Positions 36,900-45,347 of a stretch of 64,000 nucleotides of DNA are shown piece after piece; positions within the stretch are counted from its first letter, which is position 1; every line of letters begins with the position of its first letter. The notes below the pieces were generated by a model that searched no databases, was not told the DNA's origin, and was given only the letters and a program-made list of their open reading frames with translations. This stretch comes from Vittaforma corneae ATCC 50505. Taxonomy: Eukaryota; Microsporidia; Nosematidae. The translations under genes and the position numbers were made by a program. The stretch is taken from the NCBI RefSeq assembly GCF_000231115.1, contig NW_006889842.1:1-64000 (forward strand), in the 5' to 3' direction.

Positions 36900-37709
36900 A
36901 TGAACAAAAGGCAAAAGCTTAGGGTGAGGACTTCAGAGTCATCTACGTTTCTTCAGAGAGATAAGTCAGGCATGGATTACACAAGAGACTCGTCAATAGT
37001 TGTTCCTCCAAAAATATCAATGGAGCCAAGAGCCAGTGAAGTAAAAAATGAAGACTCTTTGGATTTTGGATCTTTTGATGATTTTGACGTTAAGGCTGAG
37101 GAAAAGCCATGGAAGCTGCATGAAATGGTGTTTTTGTCCTTTAGCAATCTATGCTACTATGCAAGAAGGTACTGGACTTACATGATTATTCTCGGCTTCT
37201 TTATATTTTTGAATATGAAGCCCTCAGATTACCAGTTTTTACTTGACGAAATAGAAAAGTTGAAAAGAGAAAACTTGGTTTTGCAGTCAATCCATAAGGT
37301 GGAGAACATCGCCGATATTTCTTTTGGGACAGCCGTTTCGGACCATTCTGAAATATACAGATATGGTTTCTTCAAGACCACTGTTTCAGATCCGAATTCA
37401 ATTATTGAACCCGGACTAGGTAGTCTTCCGCTCGTTGGGCAGTCTGGATTCTTTGAAATAAAGTTAAGGTTGACAAGCACAGTCAAGAAGATTGGCGTTT
37501 ATCACCCAGAAACAGCCAATCCTGCAAGTGCCTTTAGAGATTTTCTCGTTGTGGCAGGTGGAAAGGAATTCAACTTTACTTTTGGAGGGAAGGGATATGA
37601 AGAGTTCATTCTCAACGATATTACTACAAACAGCATAAGAATAGAGTATGAAAACAACCATGGAGAGCCTAAATACACATGCATCTATAGAATTTTTGTG
37701 TTTGCGTAA
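36900..37709 (+). CDS. SUN-domain protein (inner nuclear membrane)
   Basis: A 269-residue protein. It has a polar N-terminus for the nuclear side, one hydrophobic helix (YWTYMIILGFFIFLNM, about 90-106), a short coiled coil (LLDEIEKLKRENLVLQ) and a C-terminal SUN-like domain. The domain shows GFFEIKLRLTSTVKKIGVY, ASAFRDFLVVAGGKEF and the typical end IRIEYENNHGEPKYTCIYRI. SUN proteins pair with KASH proteins across the nuclear envelope and anchor the spindle pole or telomeres. It is much shorter than animal SUN proteins. CTTGCCC directly before the ATG at 36900 sets the start over a TTG eight codons upstream. Confidence 0.85.
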   Translation: MNKRQKLRVRTSESSTFLQRDKSGMDYTRDSSIVVPPKISMEPRASEVKNEDSLDFGSFDDFDVKAEEKPWKLHEMVFLSFSNLCYYARRYWTYMIILGFFIFLNMKPSDYQFLLDEIEKLKRENLVLQSIHKVENIADISFGTAVSDHSEIYRYGFFKTTVSDPNSIIEPGLGSLPLVGQSGFFEIKLRLTSTVKKIGVYHPETANPASAFRDFLVVAGGKEFNFTFGGKGYEEFILNDITTNSIRIEYENNHGEPKYTCIYRIFVFA

Positions 37710-38287
37710 CTTCACAAAGATTTTGCAATATATTTTAATAAAACAAATCATATTTACGCTTCTTTTAATTGAACACTGTTATTTCCATGCTTTTTTGGAT
37801 GGCAATAAAAACAAACAAGCTAAGACTGCCACTTATTTACTACACTCTTAAAGAAAAGTCCTAATCTCCCATTTCAGGTATTCTTCATTTAACTAAAACT
37901 GTCTTAATGGCAATGGCCCATGAGCATATTCAGAGAAAGTATATGCTGAGCACCTAACAATCTTTGAGGAACGTTTCAAGGTGCCTATTGGTTGCGAAAC
38001 TATGTAATTAGTACTAAGTGGACGTTATCTAAAATACTACATTGCTTGCTGGCTCCAATTTGCATACTGTTTTATCTTGCCCAGACAAGCCTCAGGGCCA
38101 TTGTTCCTCTATTATTGTTGAGTATCTACGATTAAAAGGATCATTAAACATCAAATAGAAACATCTTAAGCCATATAGCAATGCACGAGTCATTGTAACA
38201 CAGAGCATGGTCTTTTCAGCTATATTGTGCACCACAATAAAAATACAATGGTAAATTAAAACTGCATTGGAATATTTTAATTTAGGC
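37710..38287. other. Long intergenic region between convergent genes
   Basis: No gene is seen in 578 bases. Base composition is less AT-rich than most gaps (for example CCCAGACAAGCCTCAGGGCC near 38079), which would fit an unrecognised RNA. I found no tRNA or known RNA motif. Confidence 0.35.
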
Positions 38288-38554
38288 CTAGTTCCTTAGC
38301 TCTGCAAGAATGGGATGCTCCTTAAATCCGCTTTTAGATTTCCTGTGCACTCTTTTCAGATATCTCATTCGTCCTGTTCCTTGTCCAGTCCTGCGTTGGG
38401 CTTTCAGCGAGCGGCGAGTTCGTCTCTTGGCCTCGGGGAATGCACACGAGGAGCATCTTCTGATTTGCTTGTGGTAGGACATGTCGCCACATCTTGGGCA
38501 AAGTAGATGGTTTCGTGTTCTTCTCTTGCCAAAGCTTGGTGTTCCTTTCGACAT
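38288..38554 (-). CDS. RPL37: 60S ribosomal protein eL37
   Basis: An 88-residue zinc-ribbon ribosomal protein. It matches throughout: [18 protein letters not shown], then [19 protein letters not shown] (the four zinc Cys), then [20 protein letters not shown] and a basic tail. The start at 38554 is set by the family N-terminus and by AAATTTTGCCTCCCCAA right before it. There is no intron. Confidence 0.96.
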   Translation of the reverse strand: MSKGTPSFGKRRTRNHLLCPRCGDMSYHKQIRRCSSCAFPEAKRRTRRSLKAQRRTGQGTGRMRYLKRVHRKSKSGFKEHPILAELRN

Positions 38555-38740
38555 TTGGGGAGGCAAAATTTTACCACAAAAGGAATTTTTATAGTGGCCA
38601 TCAAATGAAATACGTTGTGTAAGCTAGTATGTCTTATTTATCAGCATTCAGATTTTGAAATTTATTTGTGGTTATCTGGCCGATGCTCCACAGTAATCAA
38701 CAAAACAGACATAGATTTGGCTTTGTTTAAAATTTTTCGC

Positions 38741-38754
38741 AAAAATTTTCACCC
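38741..38754 (+). promoter_or_regulatory. AAAAATTTTCACCC initiator before eS19
   Basis: Identical over 14 bases to the signal before uS8. It ends three bases before the ATG at 38758. Confidence 0.75.
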
Positions 38755-38757
38755 AGC

Positions 38758-39174
38758 ATGGAGAGCGTCTACAGAGTAAAGGCCACACCTCTTATTGAGG
38801 CAATAAAAGAGATACTAAAGAGCAAATCGGAAATTGTTCTTCCAGAAAACGGCGATCTTATCAAAACCTCCCATGGAAAACAGTACTCTCCGGATGATCA
38901 GCATTGGTTCTATACACGAATGGCCTCAATTGTTAGGACAGCAATGTGCAAAGGCACAGTAAGTTTGAAGGGTCTCTCCAGAAAGCATTCCTGCAGAAAG
39001 AATGTAGGAGTAAGACCAACAAAGTATGCCAAGGGATCTGAGTTTGTCAACCAGAGCGCAGTCGAGCAGCTTATTAAGATCGGATGGTTTGACTTTTCCA
39101 ACAAGAAGGATGTTCTTACGTCTTCAGCCAAAGAGATCCTTGGCGAGATACTCGAGAAAGTAGGTCAGCAATAA
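38758..39174 (+). CDS. RPS19: 40S ribosomal protein eS19
   Basis: A 138-residue small-subunit head protein, full length for the family. It shows DDQHWFYTRMASIVRTAMCK, GTVSLKGLSRKHSC, NVGVRPTKYAKGS and a final helix (AKEILGEILEKV). It is divergent from eL37, with about 200 bases between the start codons holding both initiator signals. Confidence 0.96.
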   Translation: MESVYRVKATPLIEAIKEILKSKSEIVLPENGDLIKTSHGKQYSPDDQHWFYTRMASIVRTAMCKGTVSLKGLSRKHSCRKNVGVRPTKYAKGSEFVNQSAVEQLIKIGWFDFSNKKDVLTSSAKEILGEILEKVGQQ

Positions 39175-39452
39175 ACTATATTTATCTTCACCACAAATAC
39201 TGTATTGAGGGTTTCTAATTTGTAGTTTTAATTGAGAGTATCTCGTTATAGTCAAATATTAAATCATTAATTTAGGATAGGTTTATGGAAGTAGACAGCA
39301 CATAGAGCAATTGATACTCTTGTGTTTAGTTCTACCGGCAGCAACAATGCTTGACAAAGACTCTATGGCTATGTGTCTATTTAATTTTACATGCCAGCAT
39401 CAGCAGCCAACTATACCAATGCCTAGTAAATAGCTTCTTTCAAAATTTGCCC

Positions 39453-39725
39453 ATGGACGTAAACTTCTCCGAGAATATTATTTTTGTTACGGTGAAGAAG
39501 GCCAAGAGAAACAGCATAATAACAGTTCTTGAAAATGTCCCAAAAGATAGAATGAAGGATATACTCGGTCTTTGTAAGGAGAAGTTTGGGTGCAGTGGCC
39601 ACATTTTGATAGAGAACGGAAAAGAGTCTATTGCGCTGCAAGGAGACCAGAAATTCAAGATTGACAAGACCAAATGCACAATTTTTAATGGATTTGAGAT
39701 CAAGATGGGCAAACTAAATGAATAA
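39453..39725 (+). CDS. SUI1: Translation initiation factor eIF1 (SUI1)
   Basis: A 90-residue factor that scans for the start codon within the 43S complex. It has the SUI1 fold: KKAKRNSIITVLENVPKD, DILGLCKEKFGCSGHI and SIALQGDQKFKI. The usual N-terminal tail is cut to about 15 residues (yeast 108 in total). CAAAATTTGCCC immediately before the ATG at 39453 sets the start. The open frame continues 34 codons upstream without an initiator. Normal start-codon fidelity residues cannot be judged by eye. Confidence 0.88.
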   Translation: MDVNFSENIIFVTVKKAKRNSIITVLENVPKDRMKDILGLCKEKFGCSGHILIENGKESIALQGDQKFKIDKTKCTIFNGFEIKMGKLNE

Positions 39726-39886
39726 ATAGTAAAAGTAGCTGGTTAAAAGTGTAATAGCCATTATTCTTAAATAGATTACCTACTAAATATGCCTCTGCAA
39801 AAGATCTTTAATTGAAATGCTAAGACAAAGCTTAGACTTGCCTCGTCTAGGGAATATTCGCTTAGGTTTTCTGGCCCCATTTGCAG

Positions 39887-40273
39887 ATGGTCATCTCATT
39901 TGCACAGAAAAACTTGGTAATTACAAACAAATCAGGTGGGCTGATCTACTCCAGTCTTACTGACGCTGATCCAAATGAAATGCTAATCATTGGCAGCACG
40001 CTACACACTCTTCTTGAGATTTTAGAGCACATTTGTGAGGGCCAATCTCTCAGCAACGCGCAAGCGTACAATAAAACAGTAGAGTATGGGCAATCCAAAA
40101 TAATTACGTTCAGGACACTGACAGGATATTCCTTTATTTTCCTGTGGGATAGCACAGATCCACCTTTCAACAGCGTTTATCTCCATTTTTGTGAAACTGT
40201 CCTTCAGAACTACAGCTATCGATTGGGTATGCCTGCCAGAAGTAAAAGATTCTGCCCAGAACAGTACTTTTAA
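39887..40273 (+). CDS. TRAPP complex subunit, sybindin-like (TRS23/TRAPPC4-like)
   Basis: A 128-residue longin-fold protein of the TRAPP tethering complex, which activates Rab1/Ypt1 in ER-Golgi traffic. The start of the fold is VITNKSGGLIYSS, the middle is LIIGSTLHTLLEILEHI, then ITFRTLTGYSFIFL, and the end is YSYRLGMPARSKRF, as in TRS23 (TLTGIKF and YSLEMPIR). It lacks the extra loop of yeast TRS23. BET5 is the next best choice. The start is the ATG at 39887. GGCCCCATTTGCAG precedes it. Confidence 0.7.
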   Translation: MVISFAQKNLVITNKSGGLIYSSLTDADPNEMLIIGSTLHTLLEILEHICEGQSLSNAQAYNKTVEYGQSKIITFRTLTGYSFIFLWDSTDPPFNSVYLHFCETVLQNYSYRLGMPARSKRFCPEQYF

Positions 40274-40623
40274 GTATTAAAATAAAAGAAAGATGTGTGC
40301 GATGTGCCATAACAAAAGTTCCCATTTGCTTTCTTTTTCTCTCTTTTCTTTCAAAATTTTTTACCCTGTCACATTTTGTCAGAATGCTTGAATGTTCAAG
40401 CTTTTCGTTACTCATGTGATACAGCACCACGAAAGTGGCTTTTATGTTCAAAGTGCTATTCTTGTTTAATCTTTTATTTTGACGTACTTATCCTCTATGA
40501 GCGTATTTTCTCATGATTCTCCTTGCCACATTTACTAAGAAGCAAACAGTCTTGTTTGTTTTTATTGCAATGTGGTACAATTTTGTTTTAAGCATCTTTG
40601 TATATACGTGCGTTTTAATACAT
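40274..40623. other. Intergenic region with an orphan initiator signal
   Basis: AAAATTTTTTACCC at 40353-40366 is a good initiator, yet only very short frames follow: 40384-40419 with 11 codons, and 40392-40469 with 25 codons starting MFKLFVTHVIQHH. A hydrophobic 61-codon frame (40513-40698, plus strand) overlaps the next candidate and is doubtful. The signal may drive a tiny peptide or a non-coding RNA. Confidence 0.35.
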
Positions 40624-40863
40624 TTATTCATTGGGTCTACTGTATTTCTCTTTTACTATGCTGAGCTTTACATCGAAGTTCTTTTCAAAGTACTCTAGAA
40701 GCTCTATTGAAAGAGCATCGGTTCTTTTCATTAGGTCAGTGACCATGACGCTTTTGTTTTTAAATTCTTGTTTTTTTGGTTCTTTATTGCCGCTGTATTT
40801 GCTGTAATTTTTTGTTGAATCCATGGGCTTGGCTGTTTTCAGCTTATGCAAAAGCTGTGGCAT
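40624..40863 (-). CDS. Small hydrophilic hypothetical protein
   Basis: Seventy-nine residues from the Met at 40863, or 89 from an ATG at 40893. Composition is that of a real soluble protein: a Lys/Asn/Ser-rich first half (STKNYSKYSGNKEPKKQ) and a helical second half (VTDLMKRTDALSIELLEYF). I do not recognise the family. It follows the PER1 gene on the same strand. A hydrophobic plus-strand frame at 40513-40698 overlaps its 3' end and is less likely to be a gene. Confidence 0.4.
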   Translation of the reverse strand: MPQLLHKLKTAKPMDSTKNYSKYSGNKEPKKQEFKNKSVMVTDLMKRTDALSIELLEYFEKNFDVKLSIVKEKYSRPNE

Positions 40864-40965
40864 ATTTAAATAAAGATGACAGCTACAGAACATTCAAGAA
40901 CACATGCATGAAACACATCAAATGACAAAAAATCATTAGGAACTAAAGTGTGTGTTTATTAATTG

Positions 40966-41868
40966 CTAGACTTTCATTTTCGGTTGAAAGTCGATATCCT
41001 TGGATATAAATTCCAGGTAAAACGGTGTGGCTGTCGCCATCAGAAGATGCCACAGGGCATGGGAATCAAAAAGATAGAACAATGGCGATATGTCAAGTAT
41101 TTCTATTCCTCCAGCGGTCAACAAACATCCTATTGAGTATACGATCTGTCGAGAGTGGGAAAATTCCCGGTAGTGCAGAAACGTGGTAAAATTACAGGTA
41201 CAAGATGCAAAGAACAGCAGTCCACAGGAAACTTTATTATACGTATAGTCAAACTCATGGAATGCCATTTTGTACACGTGCATTATGAAAAAAGCTATGC
41301 TTATTCTTATAGTGGTTTCCTGAAACTTTTTGAAAACCTTAGGCTTTTTTAATAGCACAATTCTGTTTAGAGAGACCAGAAGACCCATAAGTATGCTAGC
41401 AAATGCTGTGAAGTAGTCCGCATACCGTGTAAAGAGAGTTTCTCTTATATGAAATAGGAAGCTGGAAAGAAAGGCTGCATTTGCTATGTAGTATTGCATA
41501 TAGTACAGTCTTGACATGGGACAGGTACCAAGCTTGTGTTTAATTTTTCTTTTGAATCCAGAAACCATCAAGAGGAAGGAGAGAAAGGCAAACATGGACG
41601 AGAAGGCTTCTGTCATTCCAAGTACTGGCTTAAATCCCCATCTTCCATTTCTTTTGATATTTCTGATTCTTAGAGATTTAAGACAGTCCACATGGCAGTA
41701 ATTATCAATTTTTTCATTCAGAGTACGCCCAACGAGTCTATCGATGAAGTTAACCTTGATGGCTTTTTCGGCTAGTTCTCGACACGAAATTTCGCAATTC
41801 TGCATCAAAGGGGTATAATACAAAATAAACAAAGCACACATGGACATTGCTGCATAATATACCATTAG
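40966..41868 (-). CDS. PER1: PER1/PGAP3-like GPI-anchor lipid remodelling protein
   Basis: An ER or Golgi membrane hydrolase-like protein of the CREST superfamily, needed to remove an acyl chain from GPI anchors. A signal-like helix (MVYYAAMSMCALFILYYTPL) is followed by a luminal Cys region (NCEISC, YCHVDC). Next comes the hallmark NGRWGFKPVLGMTEAFSSMF and seven helices with the conserved polar residues: SSFLFHIRETLFTRYADYF, HEFDYTYN and FDSHALWHLLMA. The frame is open to a TTG at 41952, with no in-frame ATG before 41868. I take 41868 because it gives a proper signal sequence. No CCC signal is seen at either place, so the start is unsure. Confidence 0.85.
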   Translation of the reverse strand, partial: LMVYYAAMSMCALFILYYTPLMQNCEISCRELAEKAIKVNFIDRLVGRTLNEKIDNYCHVDCLKSLRIRNIKRNGRWGFKPVLGMTEAFSSMFAFLSFLLMVSGFKRKIKHKLGTCPMSRLYYMQYYIANAAFLSSFLFHIRETLFTRYADYFTAFASILMGLLVSLNRIVLLKKPKVFKKFQETTIRISIAFFIMHVYKMAFHEFDYTYNKVSCGLLFFASCTCNFTTFLHYREFSHSRQIVYSIGCLLTAGGIEILDISPLFYLFDSHALWHLLMATATPFYLEFISKDIDFQPKMKV

Positions 41869-42168
41869 ATATGCGAAGTAGCCGAGAAATCTTAAATACT
41901 GATTAAATACCCATGTAGGCTTGCTTATGGCAAACTTCAACCAACCCGTCAACCTATCATCAACACACCGGTTTCTGTTAGTGAAGTGTAAAAAAAGCTT
42001 GCTGGTAGCTTAAGATCTATTTTAAATAAGATAAAAACAATTTGTTAATCTTGGAATCTGTGATACATTTTTGAACACTATTCACATTCCTTCAGCAGTC
42101 GTAGACCATTGTAATAGCCTGGACAATGCTTACTGTTGTGTTTAACCTGCCCACTTATTTCTCCCTGA

Positions 42169-43686
42169 ATGTGTGGAATCTATCTTTCTGAAGTACCATC
42201 AGACGAGGAAATAAAATACTATATTGCCTGCAGAGGAAAAGACTTTCAATCAGAAGCTGTCTGCGGCAACTTTCACTTATTTTCCAGTGTTCTTTCTATC
42301 AGATCCTCAGTACCTCAGCCATTCGTCGAGTTTTCATTTACTTTTTTGTATAACGGAGAAATTTATAATGATGAGGAGAGCGACACACTCTTTATTGCCA
42401 GAGCCGTCAAGGATATCCGTCACAAAGATACAAATGAAAATGTAGATGGAATCAATGGCGCCTTTACATTTGTTAATGAGTTGTATAAAAGATTAAAAGG
42501 ACACGAAGTATTACTAGAGAGCGAGTTCGCACTTGTGATAACAGATGGAAAGATTGCGTGTTTTTTTAAGGACGATGTTGGAAAAAGAAGTCTAGGCTAC
42601 AGGTTAAGCCCATTTACCCTATCATCTGTAAACTATGACATCGAGGTTGATCCTATGAAGTTTTATATTTATGATAGCAGTACAAAGAAAATTTATTGGA
42701 GATTGAAAGAGCAGACTGGCATTGTTAGGGAGTATTTAAATAGAATGGGCTCAATTAAAGAGTACTTATTTTCAGAAAAATACAAAAAAGAGTATTCATT
42801 TTTGACAGAATATGAAAATATCATCACAAGTAATACAACTGGGATGCACCAAGCAGATATATCCTTAAGCCCAGGGCCTGGATTGTGCAGAATAGGTTAT
42901 GTTTCGGTGTTGCACAGTTTGTTGGAAAGCTCGTTTAAGACCAGAAGGTGCTATGGCAATCCTGTCATTTTCTTTAGTGGCGGCATTGATTCATTAATTT
43001 TAGCAATTTATACACATCTGACAATGGATTCTGAGAAGACAATTTATCTGATAAATACAGCAACTGAGGGGTCTTTTGATTGTATCCAAGGCATTAAATC
43101 ATACCAAGATCTACAATCCACATTTCCAAACAGAAACTTCGTGTTCGTTGAAAATAATCTTAAATTGGATGAAATTAAAAAACACAGGGCAGTAGTGAAA
43201 TACTTGATGCATCCAAAAAAAGGATGGATGGACTTTAATATTGCCAGTGTTCTTTATTTCACGGCGATGTGTGCCTCAGCATATGGCAAAGTTGTTTACT
43301 TGGGATCGGGTGCTGATGAAATCTTTGGAGGATACAACAAATATATCAATGACATACGAGACAGGAATACTGTGAAATATAGCAGAGTTAGAAGCCATAT
43401 GTTGTTTGATTTATTTACAATCTCTGCCCACAATATTGCAAGAGACGATCGAGCTATCAGCCACTGGAATGTTGAGGCTAGGTTTCCATTGCTTGACTAT
43501 AAAATTATTGAATTTTCCCTTTCGTTGCCAACCAGTTGTTTTATAGATGAGAGATTTCCAGAAAATAAGGCGATACTGAGAAACTTGCTAAGATTTCATG
43601 GCTTTGATAGGGCAGCTGGCACGCCTAAAAAGGCTATGCAATATGGAACAGGAATGAGTAGATACGAAAGCCAGATTCTTCCGTAG
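42169..43686 (+). CDS. Asparagine synthetase domain protein, ASNSD1/YML096W-like
   Basis: A 505-residue protein with an N-terminal glutaminase-type (Ntn) domain and a C-terminal ATP-pyrophosphatase-like domain. Cys2 in MCGIYLSEV is the expected nucleophile. The second domain has FFSGGIDSLILA (PP-loop, about 267-278) and LGSGADEIFGGYNKY (about 379). RDDRAISHWNVEARFPLLD and a final KKAMQYGTGMSRYE segment match ASNSD1 rather than true asparagine synthetase, whose glutaminase half is longer and better kept. Its reaction is unknown in any organism, to my knowledge. CTCCCTGA precedes the ATG. Confidence 0.82.
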   Translation: MCGIYLSEVPSDEEIKYYIACRGKDFQSEAVCGNFHLFSSVLSIRSSVPQPFVEFSFTFLYNGEIYNDEESDTLFIARAVKDIRHKDTNENVDGINGAFTFVNELYKRLKGHEVLLESEFALVITDGKIACFFKDDVGKRSLGYRLSPFTLSSVNYDIEVDPMKFYIYDSSTKKIYWRLKEQTGIVREYLNRMGSIKEYLFSEKYKKEYSFLTEYENIITSNTTGMHQADISLSPGPGLCRIGYVSVLHSLLESSFKTRRCYGNPVIFFSGGIDSLILAIYTHLTMDSEKTIYLINTATEGSFDCIQGIKSYQDLQSTFPNRNFVFVENNLKLDEIKKHRAVVKYLMHPKKGWMDFNIASVLYFTAMCASAYGKVVYLGSGADEIFGGYNKYINDIRDRNTVKYSRVRSHMLFDLFTISAHNIARDDRAISHWNVEARFPLLDYKIIEFSLSLPTSCFIDERFPENKAILRNLLRFHGFDRAAGTPKKAMQYGTGMSRYESQILP

Positions 43687-43969
43687 CAAGAAGTTAAATA
43701 CAGGGGATGAAGTTTGGTGCTGACAGTATTAATTGAAAATAGGTGTTTATTGATTATGAAGTAGTAATACAAAGCATATCGGCAAAGCAGCTATCTATAA
43801 CCAAGTCTTAGGATTAGTTTGAGGGCAATGACAAAATTTGTATTTCCGTAGGCTAGTTGGCCTGCGGCTGTTTACGCAGGCACAGGCTTCCTGGTACTTT
43901 GCAATTAATGTTCTTTGAAATAGCATTCCAAAGCGATAAATTGGGTGTTTTCTGAGATGTAAATAAACA

Positions 43970-44398
43970 ATGCCAAATGAAAATGACGAAGATAAGCGAA
44001 CAATAGTGGGTGCAATACCTATTCTTGACGATCAGAAGATTCTGTTTGTAAAGAGTAGACATGAGAACTGGATATTTCCAAAGGGAGGTGTCAAGAAGAG
44101 TGAAAAATCATACGATGCAGCCACCAGAGAAGCTTTTGAGGAGGGCGGTGTTATTGGCCAGGTGGAGCTGGAGCCGTTCTGTGTTAAAAAGGGTGTCTCA
44201 TTCTATGTTCTTAGTGTTGCAACCATTCTTGACTCATATCCTGAATCTCAGGAAAGACAAAGAACCATTATGAAGATGATGGACGCACTAGAGAATACAG
44301 AAGTAGCTGAATATGTCAGGGAAATAGTTAAAGAGTATATTAGAAAAAGAATAGTAGAACATACGGACGACTTTTTGGGATTTCTGGACATTTTATAA
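43970..44398 (+). CDS. Nudix hydrolase, diphosphoinositol-polyphosphate phosphohydrolase type
   Basis: A 142-residue pyrophosphohydrolase. The complete Nudix box is GGVKKSEKSYDAATREAFEE followed by GGV (about 39-61), with the metal-binding REAFEE. The lead-in RTIVGAIPILDDQKILFVKS and WIFPKGGV are typical of the DIPP/Aps1 group, which act on inositol pyrophosphates or diadenosine polyphosphates. The C-terminus is a Lys/Glu helical tail. No CCC signal is seen (AATAAACA then ATG), unlike most neighbours. Confidence 0.9.
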   Translation: MPNENDEDKRTIVGAIPILDDQKILFVKSRHENWIFPKGGVKKSEKSYDAATREAFEEGGVIGQVELEPFCVKKGVSFYVLSVATILDSYPESQERQRTIMKMMDALENTEVAEYVREIVKEYIRKRIVEHTDDFLGFLDIL

Positions 44399-44576
44399 AC
44401 ATTGACATGTAAACGAGCAACAAACATACCACATAAAGCATATATTACTTCTGGTTTACCTTAATGTTGCTAGCTGTTGTCTCAAAGCAAATCCTATAAA
44501 TCAAATAATGCTCTGGCCATTTTGTTAAGTTTGTTTCTTCTATTTTAGTTTTTTAATGTGTTTTTCTTTACCCTCA

Positions 44577-45137
44577 ATGGAAATCACACTTCCCGCTGCA
44601 GAACAGTTTCTAGGAATCATCTTCACGTTGGCCGTTGTTCAGATGATAAAGAAGCCTTTCATGAGCGATCCTCTTGTCGTCAAGGCCATTCGGATTGCAT
44701 TCTTTGTTTCTGCTGTCATACAGCTGCTCATTGCATACTACATTAAGAGAAAGATAGGCAAAACAAACAGTCAAAAGAAATTTAAGTACAAGCCAGAGGC
44801 GTCCTTGCTGAACGTATCGGAGAATCCAGATCAGGAGATAGAAATCACCTATTCGGAGTACGACAGTAACGAGGCAACAAAGATGCTGAGGTCTATTGCC
44901 TTCCAGACAGTTCTGTACACCGCTTTGGCTTTTAAGTTCAAGAACACCCAGCCGATGCTTCTGCAGACTCTGAACTTGCTCAAAAACATGTTTCTTTCTC
45001 CACTCTACAGAGCATATCTTTATGGAATGGAGGTAGAAAGACCTTTCGAGAGAAATTTGCTGTTTTCATTCAAGAAGCAGGAGCCGATGCCTGCGCCAAC
45101 CTCTACGGCTGATAGGAAGAAAAAGAAAGAGGAATAA
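44577..45137 (+). CDS. PHO88: PHO88/SND3-like ER protein-targeting membrane protein
   Basis: A 186-residue ER membrane protein of the SRP-independent targeting pathway (SND3). It has two N-terminal helices (EQFLGIIFTLAVVQMIKKPF, then IAFFVSAVIQLLIAYYI), a basic loop, and the family core ITYSEYDSNEATKMLRSIAF with LAFKFKNTQPMLLQTLNL and LSPLYRAYLYGME. The C-terminus is Pro/Thr then Lys-rich. TTTACCCTCA precedes the ATG at 44577 and decides it over an upstream start seven codons away. Confidence 0.88.
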   Translation: MEITLPAAEQFLGIIFTLAVVQMIKKPFMSDPLVVKAIRIAFFVSAVIQLLIAYYIKRKIGKTNSQKKFKYKPEASLLNVSENPDQEIEITYSEYDSNEATKMLRSIAFQTVLYTALAFKFKNTQPMLLQTLNLLKNMFLSPLYRAYLYGMEVERPFERNLLFSFKKQEPMPAPTSTADRKKKKEE

Positions 45138-45347
45138 ATCCTTTTCTGATAAATAGTACAGTTTTTACTCTTTTAAATATTTTTATTTTAAGGTGTGTGA
45201 TGGGGTGGGCTACCGAGATCGAGTTAAAGTAGTATTATCGCATCTGTAAATATAAAATAGGGCTGGTTTGGCTTTACAAGCCAACCGCATCGTTGTTTCA
45301 AAGAATGCTTTTCTTTAAGAACATCCCCCCTCCTTGACCAAGGAGAT

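Noticed and set aside
40513..40698. Hydrophobic 61-codon plus-strand frame
   Set aside because: It overlaps a more protein-like minus-strand frame, has no initiator, and Phe/Val/Leu richness is expected in AT-rich antisense sequence. It is kept only as a remark.
42169..43686. True asparagine synthetase
   Set aside because: The reduced glutaminase half and the C-terminal KKAMQYGTG segment match the ASNSD1/YML096W branch better.
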